Assembly (NCBI GenBank): GCA_039794245.1
Contig: JBDIVS010000005.1
Location: 74,869 to 138,868, forward strand
Source: DAITQM01 sp039794245
GTDB lineage: Bacteria; Pseudomonadota; Gammaproteobacteria; Xanthomonadales; Wenzhouxiangellaceae
Length of the DNA: 64,000 nucleotides
Direction of reading: 5' to 3'
Position 1 is the stretch's first letter. Each line of letters begins with the position of its first letter. Below the pieces are notes generated by a model. That model was not told where the DNA came from, did not search any database, and saw nothing but the letters and a program-made list of their open reading frames with translations. A program made the translations under genes and the position numbers. Of the stretch, positions 18,784 through 27,494 are shown piece after piece.

Positions 18784-19347
18784 CTAAAATTCCCAGGCAA
18801 CAGTCAGAAACGCAGGCGGCCGTGCACCTGGTGGCCGGCAAATCGGCCGGCAGCGCCGCTGCGATCGACGACGCCGGTGGCGCCGAACGTATCGCGTGCC
18901 TCGTCGAGCCAGACCGCGCGGTACGAAACAAACCCGTCCCAGCGCGGCCCCGGATTGATCTCGATCCGCAAACCCGGCGAGACCAGGTTCGAGCGGGACA
19001 GCGGGCCATAAATGCCGGTCGGACCGAAATCGGAATTGCGCGGCCCAAACAACGAGTCTAAACGGCTGAATTTCCCGTCGGTCGGATCCTGATCGCCGCT
19101 CGCCCTATCGAATTCGAAACGCAGGCGCGGCTGCCACCGAGCATCGAACTGGTAACCGACTTCGCTGTGCACGAACCAGGCGCGGACGTCAAGGTCGGTG
19201 ACCAGAGCCGGGTTCGTACCGCTCCGACTGTCACCGAATTGATAAGCGCCCTCGTGATCGAAATCGAAATGCCCGGCCTCAGGCGCCTGGGTCCAGCGGC
19301 CGCCGGCGGCGGCTAATGCAATGAACAACAGCGGTGCGACACCCCGC
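18784..19347 (-). pseudogene. 3' remnant of an alginate-export-type outer-membrane porin gene
   Basis: The frame encodes strands typical of the alginate_export family C-terminus (SRLDSLFGPRNSDFGPTGIY, SNLVSPGLRIEINPGPRWDG, AGRFAGHQVHGRLRF). The end should read FLTVAWEF with a terminal Phe, but this is reached only by a one-base shift near 18800; otherwise a TGA cuts it short. A TAG upstream of about 19347 and the lack of an N-terminal half show it is 5'-truncated. It was probably a substrate-specific porin. Confidence 0.7.
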
Positions 19348-19380
19348 TAAGCGGGCCAGCGCCGCGCCGCACGGCGTAAA

Positions 19381-19460
19381 TAGCAGGCTTTAGAAAAACA
19401 GCCTGCTAGGCCCCACAGGGATATGCCGCAGCGAAAATCAAGCACGGACGTGCTTGATTT
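19381..19460. other. Two perfect hairpins in a gene-poor gap
   Basis: TAGCAGGCT (19381-19389) pairs with AGCCTGCTA (19400-19408). AAATCAAGCAC (19435-19445) pairs with GTGCTTGATTT (19450-19460) with a four-base loop. A 'gatatgccgca' direct repeat flanks the second hairpin. The pattern may be a repeat-element terminus. Confidence 0.4.
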
Positions 19461-19480
19461 GCGGAGCACGTTGCGGAGAT

Positions 19481-19618
19481 ATGCCGCAACGCAATGAGTT
19501 GAAAAAGGCCAGAGAAAGACTTTTTAAAGATCCTGATATGGATGCTTTGATTGTCCTGAAACTGGTGTGGCTGACTGGACATAACGCCGGGACCACCCGG
19601 AAGATAGCAAGATCATGA
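19481..19618 (+). CDS. Possible 45-residue protein
   Basis: ATG 19481 follows GGAGAT closely. The product is basic and helical (ELKKARERLFKDPDMDALIV, then LKLVWLTGHNAGTTRKIARS). Base composition is clearly lower in GC than the neighbourhood. No family recognised; it may be the end of a lost transposase or a small orphan gene. Confidence 0.25.
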   Translation: MPQRNELKKARERLFKDPDMDALIVLKLVWLTGHNAGTTRKIARS

Positions 19619-19718
19619 TTCTCTCCTCTCATCGATCGTTGCGCCTCCAGGTCGTCCGGTCGGTGGTCTCTTTCCCGCTGCCCGCCGCACTGCGACCGGC
19701 AGCAGGGGCTATGAATCG

Positions 19719-19955
19719 TTATTTCACTTTGTGCGCCGCAGGCATCTCGAAACGGTGTTTCTCGGTGATGTCGGTCTGCACGATGTGCGACTGGTGGACG
19801 GTCAGGGTGATCGTGCCGAAATGCAACTGCCCGAGCGCCGTAGCGAGGCGGGCGAGTGCCGCTACATTGCCGGCGTCCGGCCCAGCATGGCGATTGGCCA
19901 GTGCCGGCTGGCGGCGCCGCTGTCTTGCGTCGCATTCATGGATCACCGCCTTCAT
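19719..19955 (-). CDS. YezD-family (DUF2292) small protein
   Basis: 78 residues. The C-terminal part, FGTITLTVHQSHIVQTDITE followed by KHRF, matches the YezD family ('G.I.I.VHDG.VVQI...EKRRF'). Its ATG overlaps the cysA stop by four bases (ATGA), so it is the last gene of the sulfate operon. YezD-like genes are typically linked to sulfate and sulfonate uptake; molecular role unknown. The N-terminal 25 residues are Arg/Ala-rich and poorly conserved-looking. Confidence 0.75.
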   Translation of the reverse strand: MKAVIHECDARQRRRQPALANRHAGPDAGNVAALARLATALGQLHFGTITLTVHQSHIVQTDITEKHRFEMPAAHKVK

Positions 19956-21007
19956 GACTGTCCGCCCCCTCCCGGCAGCGGAAAGAGCTTCCAGTATTCC
20001 GGAACGAAGGCGAGCATTTTGCCGCTTCGCACATCGGCATCGAGCGGCAATTCGATATCCAGTTTGCGCTTGGCGCCGGCGACAATGACTTCGGCCCGCC
20101 GCACGCCGGCCTGGCGGCGGAGCACCGTGAGACGGCCGCGGATCGCCGGCACGTCGTTTTCGACCAGACGACAATCGTGCAACCGGAAATAAAGATGTCC
20201 GGGGCCGTCGCCGTCCGCTGCCGGAAACGGCAGACGCTCGCCGTCCAGCCATACCGCACCGTCCCGCATTTCGACCGGCAGGCAGCCGGATTCGCCGATA
20301 AAGCGATAAACGAAGGGCGTATCCGGGTGATCGTAGATTGCGTCGGGTACACCGCACTGCTCGACCCGGCCGTTGTTCATCACCACCACGCGGTCGGCGA
20401 GTTCGAGCGCCTCTTCCTGGTCATGCGTCACGAACACCGTGGTGTGGCCGGTACGGTCGTGCAATTCCCGCAGCCAGCGGCGCAGATCCTTGCGCACCCG
20501 GGCGTCGAGCGCCCCGAACGGCTCGTCGAGCAACAGAACGCGGGGCTCGATCGCCAGGGCGCGGGCCAGTGCGATCCGCTGCCGCTGACCACCGGACAAC
20601 TGCGCCGGAAAGCGGCCGCCGTAGCCTTCGAGCTGCACCAGTTGCAGCAATTCCTCGGCGCGGCGGCGGATTTCGGCAGCCGGCGGCCGGTGCCGGCGCG
20701 GCCTGACGCGCAAGCCGAAAGCGATGTTGTCGAGCACGGTCAGGTGCCTGAACAGCGCGTAGTGCTGGAACACGAAGCCGATGTTGCGCTCCTGCACACT
20801 CAGCGCCGAGGCATCCTCGGCACCGAAATAGATCCGACCGCCGTCGGGGATTTCGAGCCCGGCGATCAGCCGCAATAGCGTCGTCTTGCCGGAGCCCGAC
20901 GGCCCGAGCAACGCGATCAACTCGCCCGAGGCGATGTTCAGGGAGACCTCTTCCAGCGCCACGAGCTGCTGGTAATGCTTGCACAACTGTTCGATCCGGA
21001 CTTCCAT
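19952..21007 (-). CDS. cysA: Sulfate/thiosulfate ABC transporter ATPase
   Basis: 351 residues. Walker A GPSGSGKTT (Lys41), Q-loop FVFQHYALFRHLTV, signature LSGGQRQRIALARAL, Walker B VLLLDEPFGALD and the H-loop TVFVTHDQEEALEL are all intact. A C-terminal TOBE-like regulatory domain follows residue 240. It energises sulfate and thiosulfate import through CysT/CysW at the inner membrane. Located 20 bp after cysW and overlapping the yezD-like gene. Confidence 0.95.
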   Translation of the reverse strand: MEVRIEQLCKHYQQLVALEEVSLNIASGELIALLGPSGSGKTTLLRLIAGLEIPDGGRIYFGAEDASALSVQERNIGFVFQHYALFRHLTVLDNIAFGLRVRPRRHRPPAAEIRRRAEELLQLVQLEGYGGRFPAQLSGGQRQRIALARALAIEPRVLLLDEPFGALDARVRKDLRRWLRELHDRTGHTTVFVTHDQEEALELADRVVVMNNGRVEQCGVPDAIYDHPDTPFVYRFIGESGCLPVEMRDGAVWLDGERLPFPAADGDGPGHLYFRLHDCRLVENDVPAIRGRLTVLRRQAGVRRAEVIVAGAKRKLDIELPLDADVRSGKMLAFVPEYWKLFPLPGGGGQS

Positions 21008-21027
21008 CGGTTCCTCGTTCTATTTGA

Positions 21028-21882
21028 TCACTGATGGCGCAGCACGGCCAGTTCCCCGGCGTGGCGGCTTTCGAGCAGGCGCTTGAGCACCAACGTCAGC
21101 AGCGCGAGCAGCACCAACACCGAAGCTACGGCAAAGGCGGCCACGAAGTTGTATTCGTTATAGAGAATTTCGACGTGCAAGGGCATCGTATTCGTCAAAC
21201 CGCGGATATGGCCCGAAACCACCGACACGGCGCCGAATTCGCCCATCGCCCGGGCGTTGCACAGCAGCACCCCGTAAAGCAGGCCCCAGCGGATATTCGG
21301 CAGTGTGACGCGCCAGAAGGTCTGCCAGGGACCGGCGCCGAGCGACAGCGCCGCTTCCTCCTCGGCCGTACCCTGCTCCTGCATCAGCGGAATCAGTTCG
21401 CGGGCGACAAACGGGAAGGTGACGAAAATCGTCGCCAGCACGATGCCCGGCAGCGCGAAGATGATCTCGATGTCATGGGCGTTCAACCACGGGCCGAGCC
21501 AACCGCCAGCCCCGAAGAGCAGTACGTAGATCAATCCGGCGACCACCGGTGAGACTGAAAACGGCAGATCGATCAACGTCGTCAAAAATGCCTTGCCGTA
21601 AAAATCGAATTTGGCAATCGCCCAGGCGGCAGCGATGCCAAAGATCACGTTGAGCGGCACGGCGATCGCCGCAACAGCGACTGTCAAACGGATCGCCGCC
21701 AGTGCATCGGGTTCGACCAGCGAGGCGAGATAAGCGCCGAATCCCTTGGCCAGCGCCTCACTGAACACGGCGACCAGCGGCAGCAGCAAAAACAGCAACA
21801 AGAACATCACCGCCAACGCGATCAAGCTGAATCTGAGCGCCGGGTGTTCCGCCGTCGGCCGCGGGAGCCCGTTAGACGACAT
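21028..21882 (-). CDS. cysW: Sulfate ABC transporter permease CysW
   Basis: 284 residues with about six hydrophobic helices, and the cytoplasmic EAA loop (EEEAALSLGAGPWQTFWRV) that docks onto CysA. IDLPFSVSPVVAGLIYVLLFG and ARAMGEFGAVSVVSGHIRG are characteristic of CysW. It starts 11 bp inside the end of cysT. Confidence 0.93.
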   Translation of the reverse strand: MSSNGLPRPTAEHPALRFSLIALAVMFLLLFLLLPLVAVFSEALAKGFGAYLASLVEPDALAAIRLTVAVAAIAVPLNVIFGIAAAWAIAKFDFYGKAFLTTLIDLPFSVSPVVAGLIYVLLFGAGGWLGPWLNAHDIEIIFALPGIVLATIFVTFPFVARELIPLMQEQGTAEEEAALSLGAGPWQTFWRVTLPNIRWGLLYGVLLCNARAMGEFGAVSVVSGHIRGLTNTMPLHVEILYNEYNFVAAFAVASVLVLLALLTLVLKRLLESRHAGELAVLRHQ

Positions 21883-22726
21883 AACCGAACCTCCGGCGGC
21901 TCCACAACTGGATCAGATTGATCACCAGCAGCATCAGAAAGGAAATCGCCAGCATGATCGCCGCGACCACCGTCGCCGCAGCGTAGGAAAACTCCTCGAG
22001 CCGGATGACGATCAAAAGCGGCGCGATTTCGGAAACATAAGGGATATTTCCGGAGATGAAAATCACCGAGCCGTATTCGCCGATCGCCCGCGCCAGGGCC
22101 AGCGCGAAGCCGGTGAGCACCGCCGGCGTCAGCACCGGCAGCACGACGCGGAACAACGTCTGGCGGCGGCTGGCACCGAGCGTCGCCGCCGCTTCCTCGA
22201 GTTCGCGGTCGAGATCCTCGATCACCGGCTGCACCGTGCGGACGACAAACGGCAGGCCAATAAAGACCAGCGCCACAATGATGCCCAGCGGCGTGAACGC
22301 GACCTTGATCCCGAAGCCGGCGAGCAGGTGGCCCAGCCAGCCGTTCGGCGCGTAAAGCGCGGTCAACGCGATGCCGGCGACCGCGGTCGGCAGGGCGAAC
22401 GGCAGATCGACCACGGCATCGAAAAACCGCCGTCCCGGAAAGCGGTAGCGGGTCAGCACCCAGGCCGTGACGATGCCGAACGGGACATTGATCAGCGCCG
22501 CGACCAGCGCCGTGCCGAAACTCAGCTTGAGCGCCGCGACGGTTCGCGGATCGGCCGCGATCGCCAGGATCGGGCCACCGCCCAGGCTGGCTGCCTTGAT
22601 CGCCAGTGCCGCGAGCGGGATCAGCACAATCAACGCCAGATAGGTCAACGTAAAGCCTAGCGTGATTCCGAAACCGGGGATCACGCTAGGCTTGACCCAG
22701 CGGGACATCAATGCCAGTGCGGTCAT
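21872..22726 (-). CDS. cysT: Sulfate ABC transporter permease CysT (CysU)
   Basis: 284 residues from ATG 22726; the frame opens at 22774 but that would overlap sbp and add unusual residues. Multiple membrane helices; the EAA loop reads EEAAATLGASRRQTLFRV. VVDLPFALPTAVAGIALTAL and GEYGSVIFISGNIPY are CysT signatures. Forms the sulfate channel with CysW. Confidence 0.93.
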   Translation of the reverse strand: MTALALMSRWVKPSVIPGFGITLGFTLTYLALIVLIPLAALAIKAASLGGGPILAIAADPRTVAALKLSFGTALVAALINVPFGIVTAWVLTRYRFPGRRFFDAVVDLPFALPTAVAGIALTALYAPNGWLGHLLAGFGIKVAFTPLGIIVALVFIGLPFVVRTVQPVIEDLDRELEEAAATLGASRRQTLFRVVLPVLTPAVLTGFALALARAIGEYGSVIFISGNIPYVSEIAPLLIVIRLEEFSYAAATVVAAIMLAISFLMLLVINLIQLWSRRRFGYVV

Positions 22727-22739
22727 CGCCGTTGGCGCC

Positions 22740-23792
22740 TCAACGCGGCGGTTGGTAAAGCTGGTCGAACACACCGCCGTCGGCGAAATGCTCGGCCTGC
22801 GCCTTGTGCCAGGTGCCGAAAACCTGATCGACCCGGAGCAGTTTCAGGGGCGCGAAACGAGCGAGATCGGCGGGGTCGACCAACGCCGGCCGAACCGGGC
22901 GGTAGAAATGCTTGGTCGCAAGACGCTGCCCGGCCGGCGAATACAGCCATTCGAGATAGGCCGTCGCCAGGTCCAAAGTGCCGTGCGCTTTGGCGTTACC
23001 GTCCACCACCGCCACCACCGGTTCGGCGAGGATGCTGAGGCTCGGGGTGACGATCTCGAACGCCTGAGCGCCGAGCTCCTGCAAACTGAGATAGGCCTCG
23101 TTCTCCCAGGCGAGCAGCACATCGCCGATACCGCGCTGGGCGAACGTGGTCGTCGCACCGCGCGCCCCAGTATCGAGCACCGGTACGTTCTGATACAGCG
23201 CCCGGATGAATTCCCGGACACGGGTTTCGTCGCCATCAAACCGCTCCAGCGCATACACCCAGGCGGCCAGATAATTCCACCGCGCCCCGCCCGAGGTCTT
23301 CGGATTGGGGGTGATCACCTCGATGCCCGGCCGGACAAGGTCGTGCCAGTCGCGGATGCCTTTGGGATTGCCGGCGCGAACCAGAAAAACGATCGTCGAG
23401 GTATATGGCGAACTGCGGTGCGGCAGGCGGCTTTGCCAATCGGCCGGAATCTTGCCGGTCAACGATGCGATCTGGTCGATATCAATCGGCACCGCCAGCG
23501 TCACGACATCGGCGCCAAGACCGTCGATCACCGACCTTGCCTGCTTGCCCGAACCGCCATGCGACATCCGCACCGTCACCGACCCACCGCCCAGGGACTG
23601 CCAATAGCCGGAAAACGCGGCGTTGTAGTCGCGGTACAGCTCGCGCGTCGGGTCGTAGGAAACGTTGAGCAGGGTCCGATCGGCGGCGGCCGTAGCCCCG
23701 GCGGCCAACAACACGGCGACGACCGATAAAACCAGACATTCCGTGAACGATCGGCGGCCGATGGCGTGGAATTGTCGGGTTTCCAGTGTCAT
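22740..23792 (-). CDS. Periplasmic sulfate-binding protein
   Basis: 350 residues. ATG 23792 has GAGGAGA six bases upstream and is preferred to the ATG seven codons earlier. A twin-Arg-containing signal peptide (GRRSFTECLVLSVVAVLLAAG) precedes NVSYDPTRELYRDYNAAF. The ligand-pocket motifs MSHGGSGKQARSVIDGLGAD, NPKTSGGARWNYLAAW and WENEAYLS are typical of Sbp/CysP. It delivers sulfate (or thiosulfate) to CysTWA. First gene of the operon, under the promoter described at 23821-23853. Confidence 0.94.
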   Translation of the reverse strand: MTLETRQFHAIGRRSFTECLVLSVVAVLLAAGATAAADRTLLNVSYDPTRELYRDYNAAFSGYWQSLGGGSVTVRMSHGGSGKQARSVIDGLGADVVTLAVPIDIDQIASLTGKIPADWQSRLPHRSSPYTSTIVFLVRAGNPKGIRDWHDLVRPGIEVITPNPKTSGGARWNYLAAWVYALERFDGDETRVREFIRALYQNVPVLDTGARGATTTFAQRGIGDVLLAWENEAYLSLQELGAQAFEIVTPSLSILAEPVVAVVDGNAKAHGTLDLATAYLEWLYSPAGQRLATKHFYRPVRPALVDPADLARFAPLKLLRVDQVFGTWHKAQAEHFADGGVFDQLYQPPR

Positions 23793-23820
23793 GTTCTCCT
23801 CATGCTCGGTCATGAATCAA

Positions 23821-23853
23821 TACTTAGTCTATCAATTAAGTAGAGAATGTCAA
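23821..23853 (-). promoter_or_regulatory. sbp promoter overlapped by a palindromic operator
   Basis: On the minus strand a perfect -35 TTGACA (23848-23853) and a -10-like TAGACT (23826-23831) are 16 bp apart. A palindrome, TACTTA (23821-23826) and TAAGTA (23837-23842) separated by 10 bp, covers the -10 and spacer. Its AT-rich dyad form and the Rrf2 gene immediately upstream suggest the site where that regulator represses sulfate uptake; this assignment is inference. Confidence 0.6.
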
Positions 23854-23888
23854 GGACAAACCAACCTGCTCATTCTGGCCGGGTTACT

Positions 23889-24335
23889 TTACCCCGAAAC
23901 GGTGTTGGTTTCGGCCCCCCCATCCGGGGCGGCCAGGTCGGCGACCGTACGCCGTTCGAGGATGGCGCGCGTCGCGGCGGCCACTTCGGCGAACACCCGC
24001 CTGATCTCGCACTGCTCCACGTCCTGGCAATCGGCACACGGCCGATACGCCATTTTGCTGAGACAGGGCAGTGGCGCCAGAGGGCCGTCGATCAGACGCA
24101 GCACCTCGCCGATCGGCAAATCGGCGGCCGGCCTGAGCAGCAGGTAACCGCCGGCCTGCCCGCGGCGACTGGCGACCAGCCCGTGGTGTTTGAGTTCGAG
24201 CAGGATCTGTTCGAGAAATTTCCGGGGAATCCGGTTGCGGCGGGCGATCTCGGCGATCAGGAGCGGCTGATCCGCCGCCTGGTGGCTGAGCGCCAGCAGG
24301 GCGCGCAGTGCGTATTTCGCTTTTTGTGAGATCAT
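23889..24335 (-). CDS. Rrf2-family transcriptional regulator, probably of sulfur uptake
   Basis: 148 residues. The N-terminal winged helix is typical (ISQKAKYALRALLALS; IAEIARRNRIPRKFLEQIL; LVASRRGQAGGYLLLRP). Cysteines at CLSKMAYRPCADCQDVEQC form a four-Cys cluster in the region where IscR, NsrR and CymR sense iron-sulfur clusters, NO or cysteine status. It lies directly upstream of sbp on the same strand, so it resembles a CymR-like local regulator of the sulfate operon. Whether it binds a cluster cannot be read. Divergent from infA. Confidence 0.85.
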   Translation of the reverse strand: MISQKAKYALRALLALSHQAADQPLLIAEIARRNRIPRKFLEQILLELKHHGLVASRRGQAGGYLLLRPAADLPIGEVLRLIDGPLAPLPCLSKMAYRPCADCQDVEQCEIRRVFAEVAAATRAILERRTVADLAAPDGGAETNTVSG

Positions 24336-24465
24336 CCGAGCGGCTCCGGCGCAAACGGCTTGTGCATTCTACCCGTCGGTGGTCGGTACCGGGCGGAACG
24401 GGCGGGCCTGGCGCTCAGGGGTTATAATGCCGCCGGCCGCTCCCCCACGAGACAACCGAGGCTGC

Positions 24466-24684
24466 ATGTCGCGCGAAGACCATATCGAAATGGAAGGCAA
24501 GGTGCTCGAAACCCTGCCCAATACCATGTTCCGGGTTCAGCTGGACAACGGCCACGTGGTCACCGCCCACATTTCCGGCCGCATGCGGAAACACTACATC
24601 CGCATCCTGACCGGCGACCGGGTCAAGGTCGAACTGACGCCTTACGACCTGAGCAAAGGGCGGATCACGTTCCGAATGAAGTAA
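24466..24684 (+). CDS. infA: Translation initiation factor IF-1
   Basis: 72 residues, full length, starting MSREDHIEMEGKVLETLPNT. A five-stranded OB fold (FRVQLDNGHVVTAHISGRMR, ILTGDRVKVELTPYDLSKGR) that binds the ribosomal A site with IF-2 and IF-3. Start at ATG 24466. A good -10 (TATAAT, 24423-24428) lies about 40 bp upstream. Confidence 0.97.
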   Translation: MSREDHIEMEGKVLETLPNTMFRVQLDNGHVVTAHISGRMRKHYIRILTGDRVKVELTPYDLSKGRITFRMK

Positions 24685-24780
24685 TCGAAACCGTATCGCC
24701 GTGTGCGGCTAACGGCAATCCGCCCGCCCCACTCCCTGAAATTCCCACCACCCGGCATGACTGTGCCGGATGTGCCTCCA

Positions 24781-24902
24781 GCTTGGGCGAGAAACCGGGC
24801 GCGTCACCCAGGTGAATTCGATGCTTTAACTAAAATTCTATTAACTTATTGATTTAATGAAGAAATCTATAAATTCGAGCAAAATTTATGCAACTGTTGG
24901 GT
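24781..24902. mobile_element. Truncated copy of the ISL3-type MITE (right half)
   Basis: 122 bp nearly identical to 1826-1948, including the AT-rich block and the terminal aatttatgcaactgttgggt at 24883-24902. The left half is missing. It lies between infA and the convergent phoU end. The adjacent 24905-24960 holds a GC-rich inverted repeat (cccaccc / gggtggg type) that could end pst-phoU transcription. Confidence 0.7.
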
Positions 24903-24963
24903 CTACTTTCCACCCCACCTTGCCGCCGGCCCGGATGCCGGCATCACGGGTGGGGCGGGCAGG

Positions 24964-25719
24964 CTATTCCGCCTGTTCGGCAGCCTGTTCCGCGGCGCGG
25001 TTCTTAGCGCGGATGGCACGTTCGGCGTCGTCGAGGCTGGTGTGGCGGATATCCTTGCCGTGGACCAGGTAGATCACGTATTCGCAGATGTTCTTGGCGT
25101 GGTCGCCGATCCGCTCCAGTGAGCGGCCGCACCACATCACATCGAGCACGCGGCGGATGTTGCGCGGGTCTTCCATCATGAAGGTGATGCACTGGCGGGT
25201 CAGTGCCTCGTATTCGCGGTTGATTCTGAAATCCTCGCGGGCGACGGCCAGCGCCGCCTCGGCATCGAGCCGGGCGAAGGTATCCAGGGCGTTGCGCACC
25301 ATCGTTTCGACCAGGCCGCCGAGGTGGTCGAGTTCGAGATAGCCGTGCGGCGGGCGGTCCATGCCGGCCAGGGCCACCGCCAGGCGGCCGATTTTCTCGG
25401 CTTCGTCGCCCATCCGCTCGATGTCGGTGCTCGCCTTGATGATGGCGATCACCAGCCTAAGATCGCTCGCCGCCGGCTGGCGGCGGGCCAGGATGCGGCT
25501 GCACTCATCGTCGATCGCCACTTCCATCTTGTTGATCAGGTAATCCTGGCGCTCGACTTCCTCGCCCAGTTTGCTGTCGCCTTCGACGAGGGCACGCAGC
25601 GCCTGGTGAATCTGCTGCTCTACCTGGCCGCCCATGGTCAAAAGCTTGCCGCGCACGTCTTCGAGTTCCTTGTTGAACTCGTGCGAGATGTGCTGGCTCA
25701 GTGATTGTGTGTCGATCAT
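24964..25719 (-). CDS. phoU: Phosphate transport regulator PhoU
   Basis: 251 residues from ATG 25719. Two three-helix PhoU repeats with metal-binding E/D-x-x-x-D patterns (ASTDIERMGDEAEKIGRLA and GRSLERIGDHAKNICEYVIY). Cytoplasmic partner of PstB and PhoR that mutes the Pho regulon when phosphate is ample. Ten bases after pstB. The Ala/Glu-rich C-terminus is slightly longer than usual. No phoB or phoR in the window. Confidence 0.95.
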   Translation of the reverse strand: MIDTQSLSQHISHEFNKELEDVRGKLLTMGGQVEQQIHQALRALVEGDSKLGEEVERQDYLINKMEVAIDDECSRILARRQPAASDLRLVIAIIKASTDIERMGDEAEKIGRLAVALAGMDRPPHGYLELDHLGGLVETMVRNALDTFARLDAEAALAVAREDFRINREYEALTRQCITFMMEDPRNIRRVLDVMWCGRSLERIGDHAKNICEYVIYLVHGKDIRHTSLDDAERAIRAKNRAAEQAAEQAE

Positions 25720-25729
25720 CGATTGTTCC

Positions 25730-26560
25730 TCAGCCGTAACGGCCGGTGATGTAGTCCTCGGTCTGTTTTTCGCGCGGGGTCGTGAACAACTGGTCGGTGA
25801 CGCCGAATTCGACAAGCACGCCGAGGTGCATGAACGCAGTGTAATCGGAAACCCGCGCCGCCTGCTGCATGTTGTGCGTGACAATCAGGATCGTCACCTC
25901 CCGCTTGAGTTCCGAGAGCAGTTCCTCGATATTGGCGGTGGCGACTGGGTCGAGGGCCGAGGTCGGCTCGTCGAGCAGCAAAAGCTCCGGTTCCGGGGCC
26001 AGCGCCCGGGCGATGCACAACCGTTGCTGCTGGCCGCCGGACAGCGTCATCGCCGAATCGCCGAGGCGATCGCGGGTCTCCTCCCACAAAAAAGCCTGGC
26101 GCAGTGCCCGCTCCACCCTTTCCTCGATCAGCCGGCGGTCGCGGATGCCGCGGACTTTCAAGCCATAGGCGACATTGTCGAAGATCGACTTTGGAAACGG
26201 GTTGGGTTTCTGGAACACCATGCCGATCCGCATCCGGATCCCGATCGGATCGACGTTGCGGGCGACGATATCAAGCCCTTTGGGCCGCAGGATGATGGAG
26301 CCTTCGTAGCGGTTGCCCGGGTAAAGGTCGTGCATCCGGTTGAAGCACCGCAAAAACGTGCTTTTGCCGCAGCCCGAAGCGCCGATCAACGCCGTGATCC
26401 GCCGTTCGGCGATATCGAGGTTGACATCGGTCACGGCACGGTAACTGTCGTAATAAAAGCTCAAATGGCGGACACTGGCCTTGATCGGCTGCTCGATCGT
26501 GGCCGGGCCCGTCGCCGTGGCGGGGGCCGGCTGCGGCGCAGGAATGTCGTTCAATTCCAC
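25730..26560 (-). CDS. pstB: Phosphate ABC transporter ATPase PstB
   Basis: 276 residues. Start is GTG 26560 with AAGGAG five bases upstream. Walker A ALIGASGCGKST, signature TLSGGQQQRLCIARALA, Walker B LLLDEPTSALDPVA and switch His in TILIVTHNMQQAARV are intact. YYDSYRAVTDVNLDI and FLRCFNRMHDL are PstB-specific. A 25-residue Pro/Ala-rich N-terminal extension (DIPAPQPAPATATGPA) precedes the domain. Confidence 0.96.
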   Translation of the reverse strand: MELNDIPAPQPAPATATGPATIEQPIKASVRHLSFYYDSYRAVTDVNLDIAERRITALIGASGCGKSTFLRCFNRMHDLYPGNRYEGSIILRPKGLDIVARNVDPIGIRMRIGMVFQKPNPFPKSIFDNVAYGLKVRGIRDRRLIEERVERALRQAFLWEETRDRLGDSAMTLSGGQQQRLCIARALAPEPELLLLDEPTSALDPVATANIEELLSELKREVTILIVTHNMQQAARVSDYTAFMHLGVLVEFGVTDQLFTTPREKQTEDYITGRYG

Positions 26561-26567
26561 AATCTCC

Positions 26568-27494
26568 TTACCAATTGATCCGTTTGCGATAACGCTGGCG
26601 CAGCATGATCGCCGCGGCGTTCATCGCCAGTGTCAGAACGATCAACACCAGGCCGGCGGCGGCGGCGTTGACGTGGAATTCGGCCTGCGGTCTTGAAACC
26701 CAGTTGAATATCTGGATCGGCAGAACGGTAAACGGCGCTTCCAGCCACTTGAAATTGATGAACGGGAAGGTCGAACTGAATGGCGATTCGGGCAAAAATG
26801 CGATGAACGTCAAAGCGCCGATGGTGATCACCGGTGCGGTCTCGCCGATAGCCCGCGACAGGCCGATAATAATACCGGTCAGTATGCCGCCGGCCGAATA
26901 AGGGACGATGTGGTGGGCCAGTATCTGCCATTTGGTCGTGCCCATCGCATAGGCCGCCTCGCGCATGCTGAGCGGCACGGCGCGCACCGCCTCGCGCGTC
27001 GCAACAATGACGATCGGCATGATCAACAGTGCCAGCGTCAAACCGGCGGCGGCGATGCTCTGCCCGAGATTCATCTGATAAACGAACAAGCTGAGTGCGA
27101 GCAGACCGTAAATGATCGACGGCACGCCGGCCAGGTTGGTGACGTTGATCTCGATGATGTCGGTCAGCCAGTTGCGCGGCGCGTATTCCTCGAGATACAG
27201 GCCGGCCGCGACGCCGAGCGGCACGGCGACGAAAGCGGTGACCAGCATGACGAGCAACGTCCCGACCCAGGCCGACAAAATGCCGGCGCGCTCGGCGAAC
27301 CGCGACGGGAAGTTCAGCATGAAATCGGCGTTGAGCCGGGGCAGACCGTCGATCGCCAGTTGCAAAAACAACAACACCAGGGTCAACACGGCGACCAGCA
27401 TCACCAAAAGGCCGGCGACACTGAAGAGCATGTCCCAGCGCCGGCGACGCTGGATGCCGGCACGCAGCGCAGCCGATCCGGCGGTCGCGGCCAT
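26568..27494 (-). CDS. pstA: Phosphate ABC transporter permease PstA
   Basis: 308 residues, six membrane helices. EEYAPRNWLTDIIEINVTNL, AGVPSIIYGLLALSLFV and EAAYAMGTTKWQILAHHIVP (the EAA loop) are PstA hallmarks. The ATG at 27494 shares one base with the pstC stop (TGATG), indicating translational coupling; an in-frame TTG one codon earlier is possible. Confidence 0.95.
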   Translation of the reverse strand: MAATAGSAALRAGIQRRRRWDMLFSVAGLLVMLVAVLTLVLLFLQLAIDGLPRLNADFMLNFPSRFAERAGILSAWVGTLLVMLVTAFVAVPLGVAAGLYLEEYAPRNWLTDIIEINVTNLAGVPSIIYGLLALSLFVYQMNLGQSIAAAGLTLALLIMPIVIVATREAVRAVPLSMREAAYAMGTTKWQILAHHIVPYSAGGILTGIIIGLSRAIGETAPVITIGALTFIAFLPESPFSSTFPFINFKWLEAPFTVLPIQIFNWVSRPQAEFHVNAAAAGLVLIVLTLAMNAAAIMLRQRYRKRINW

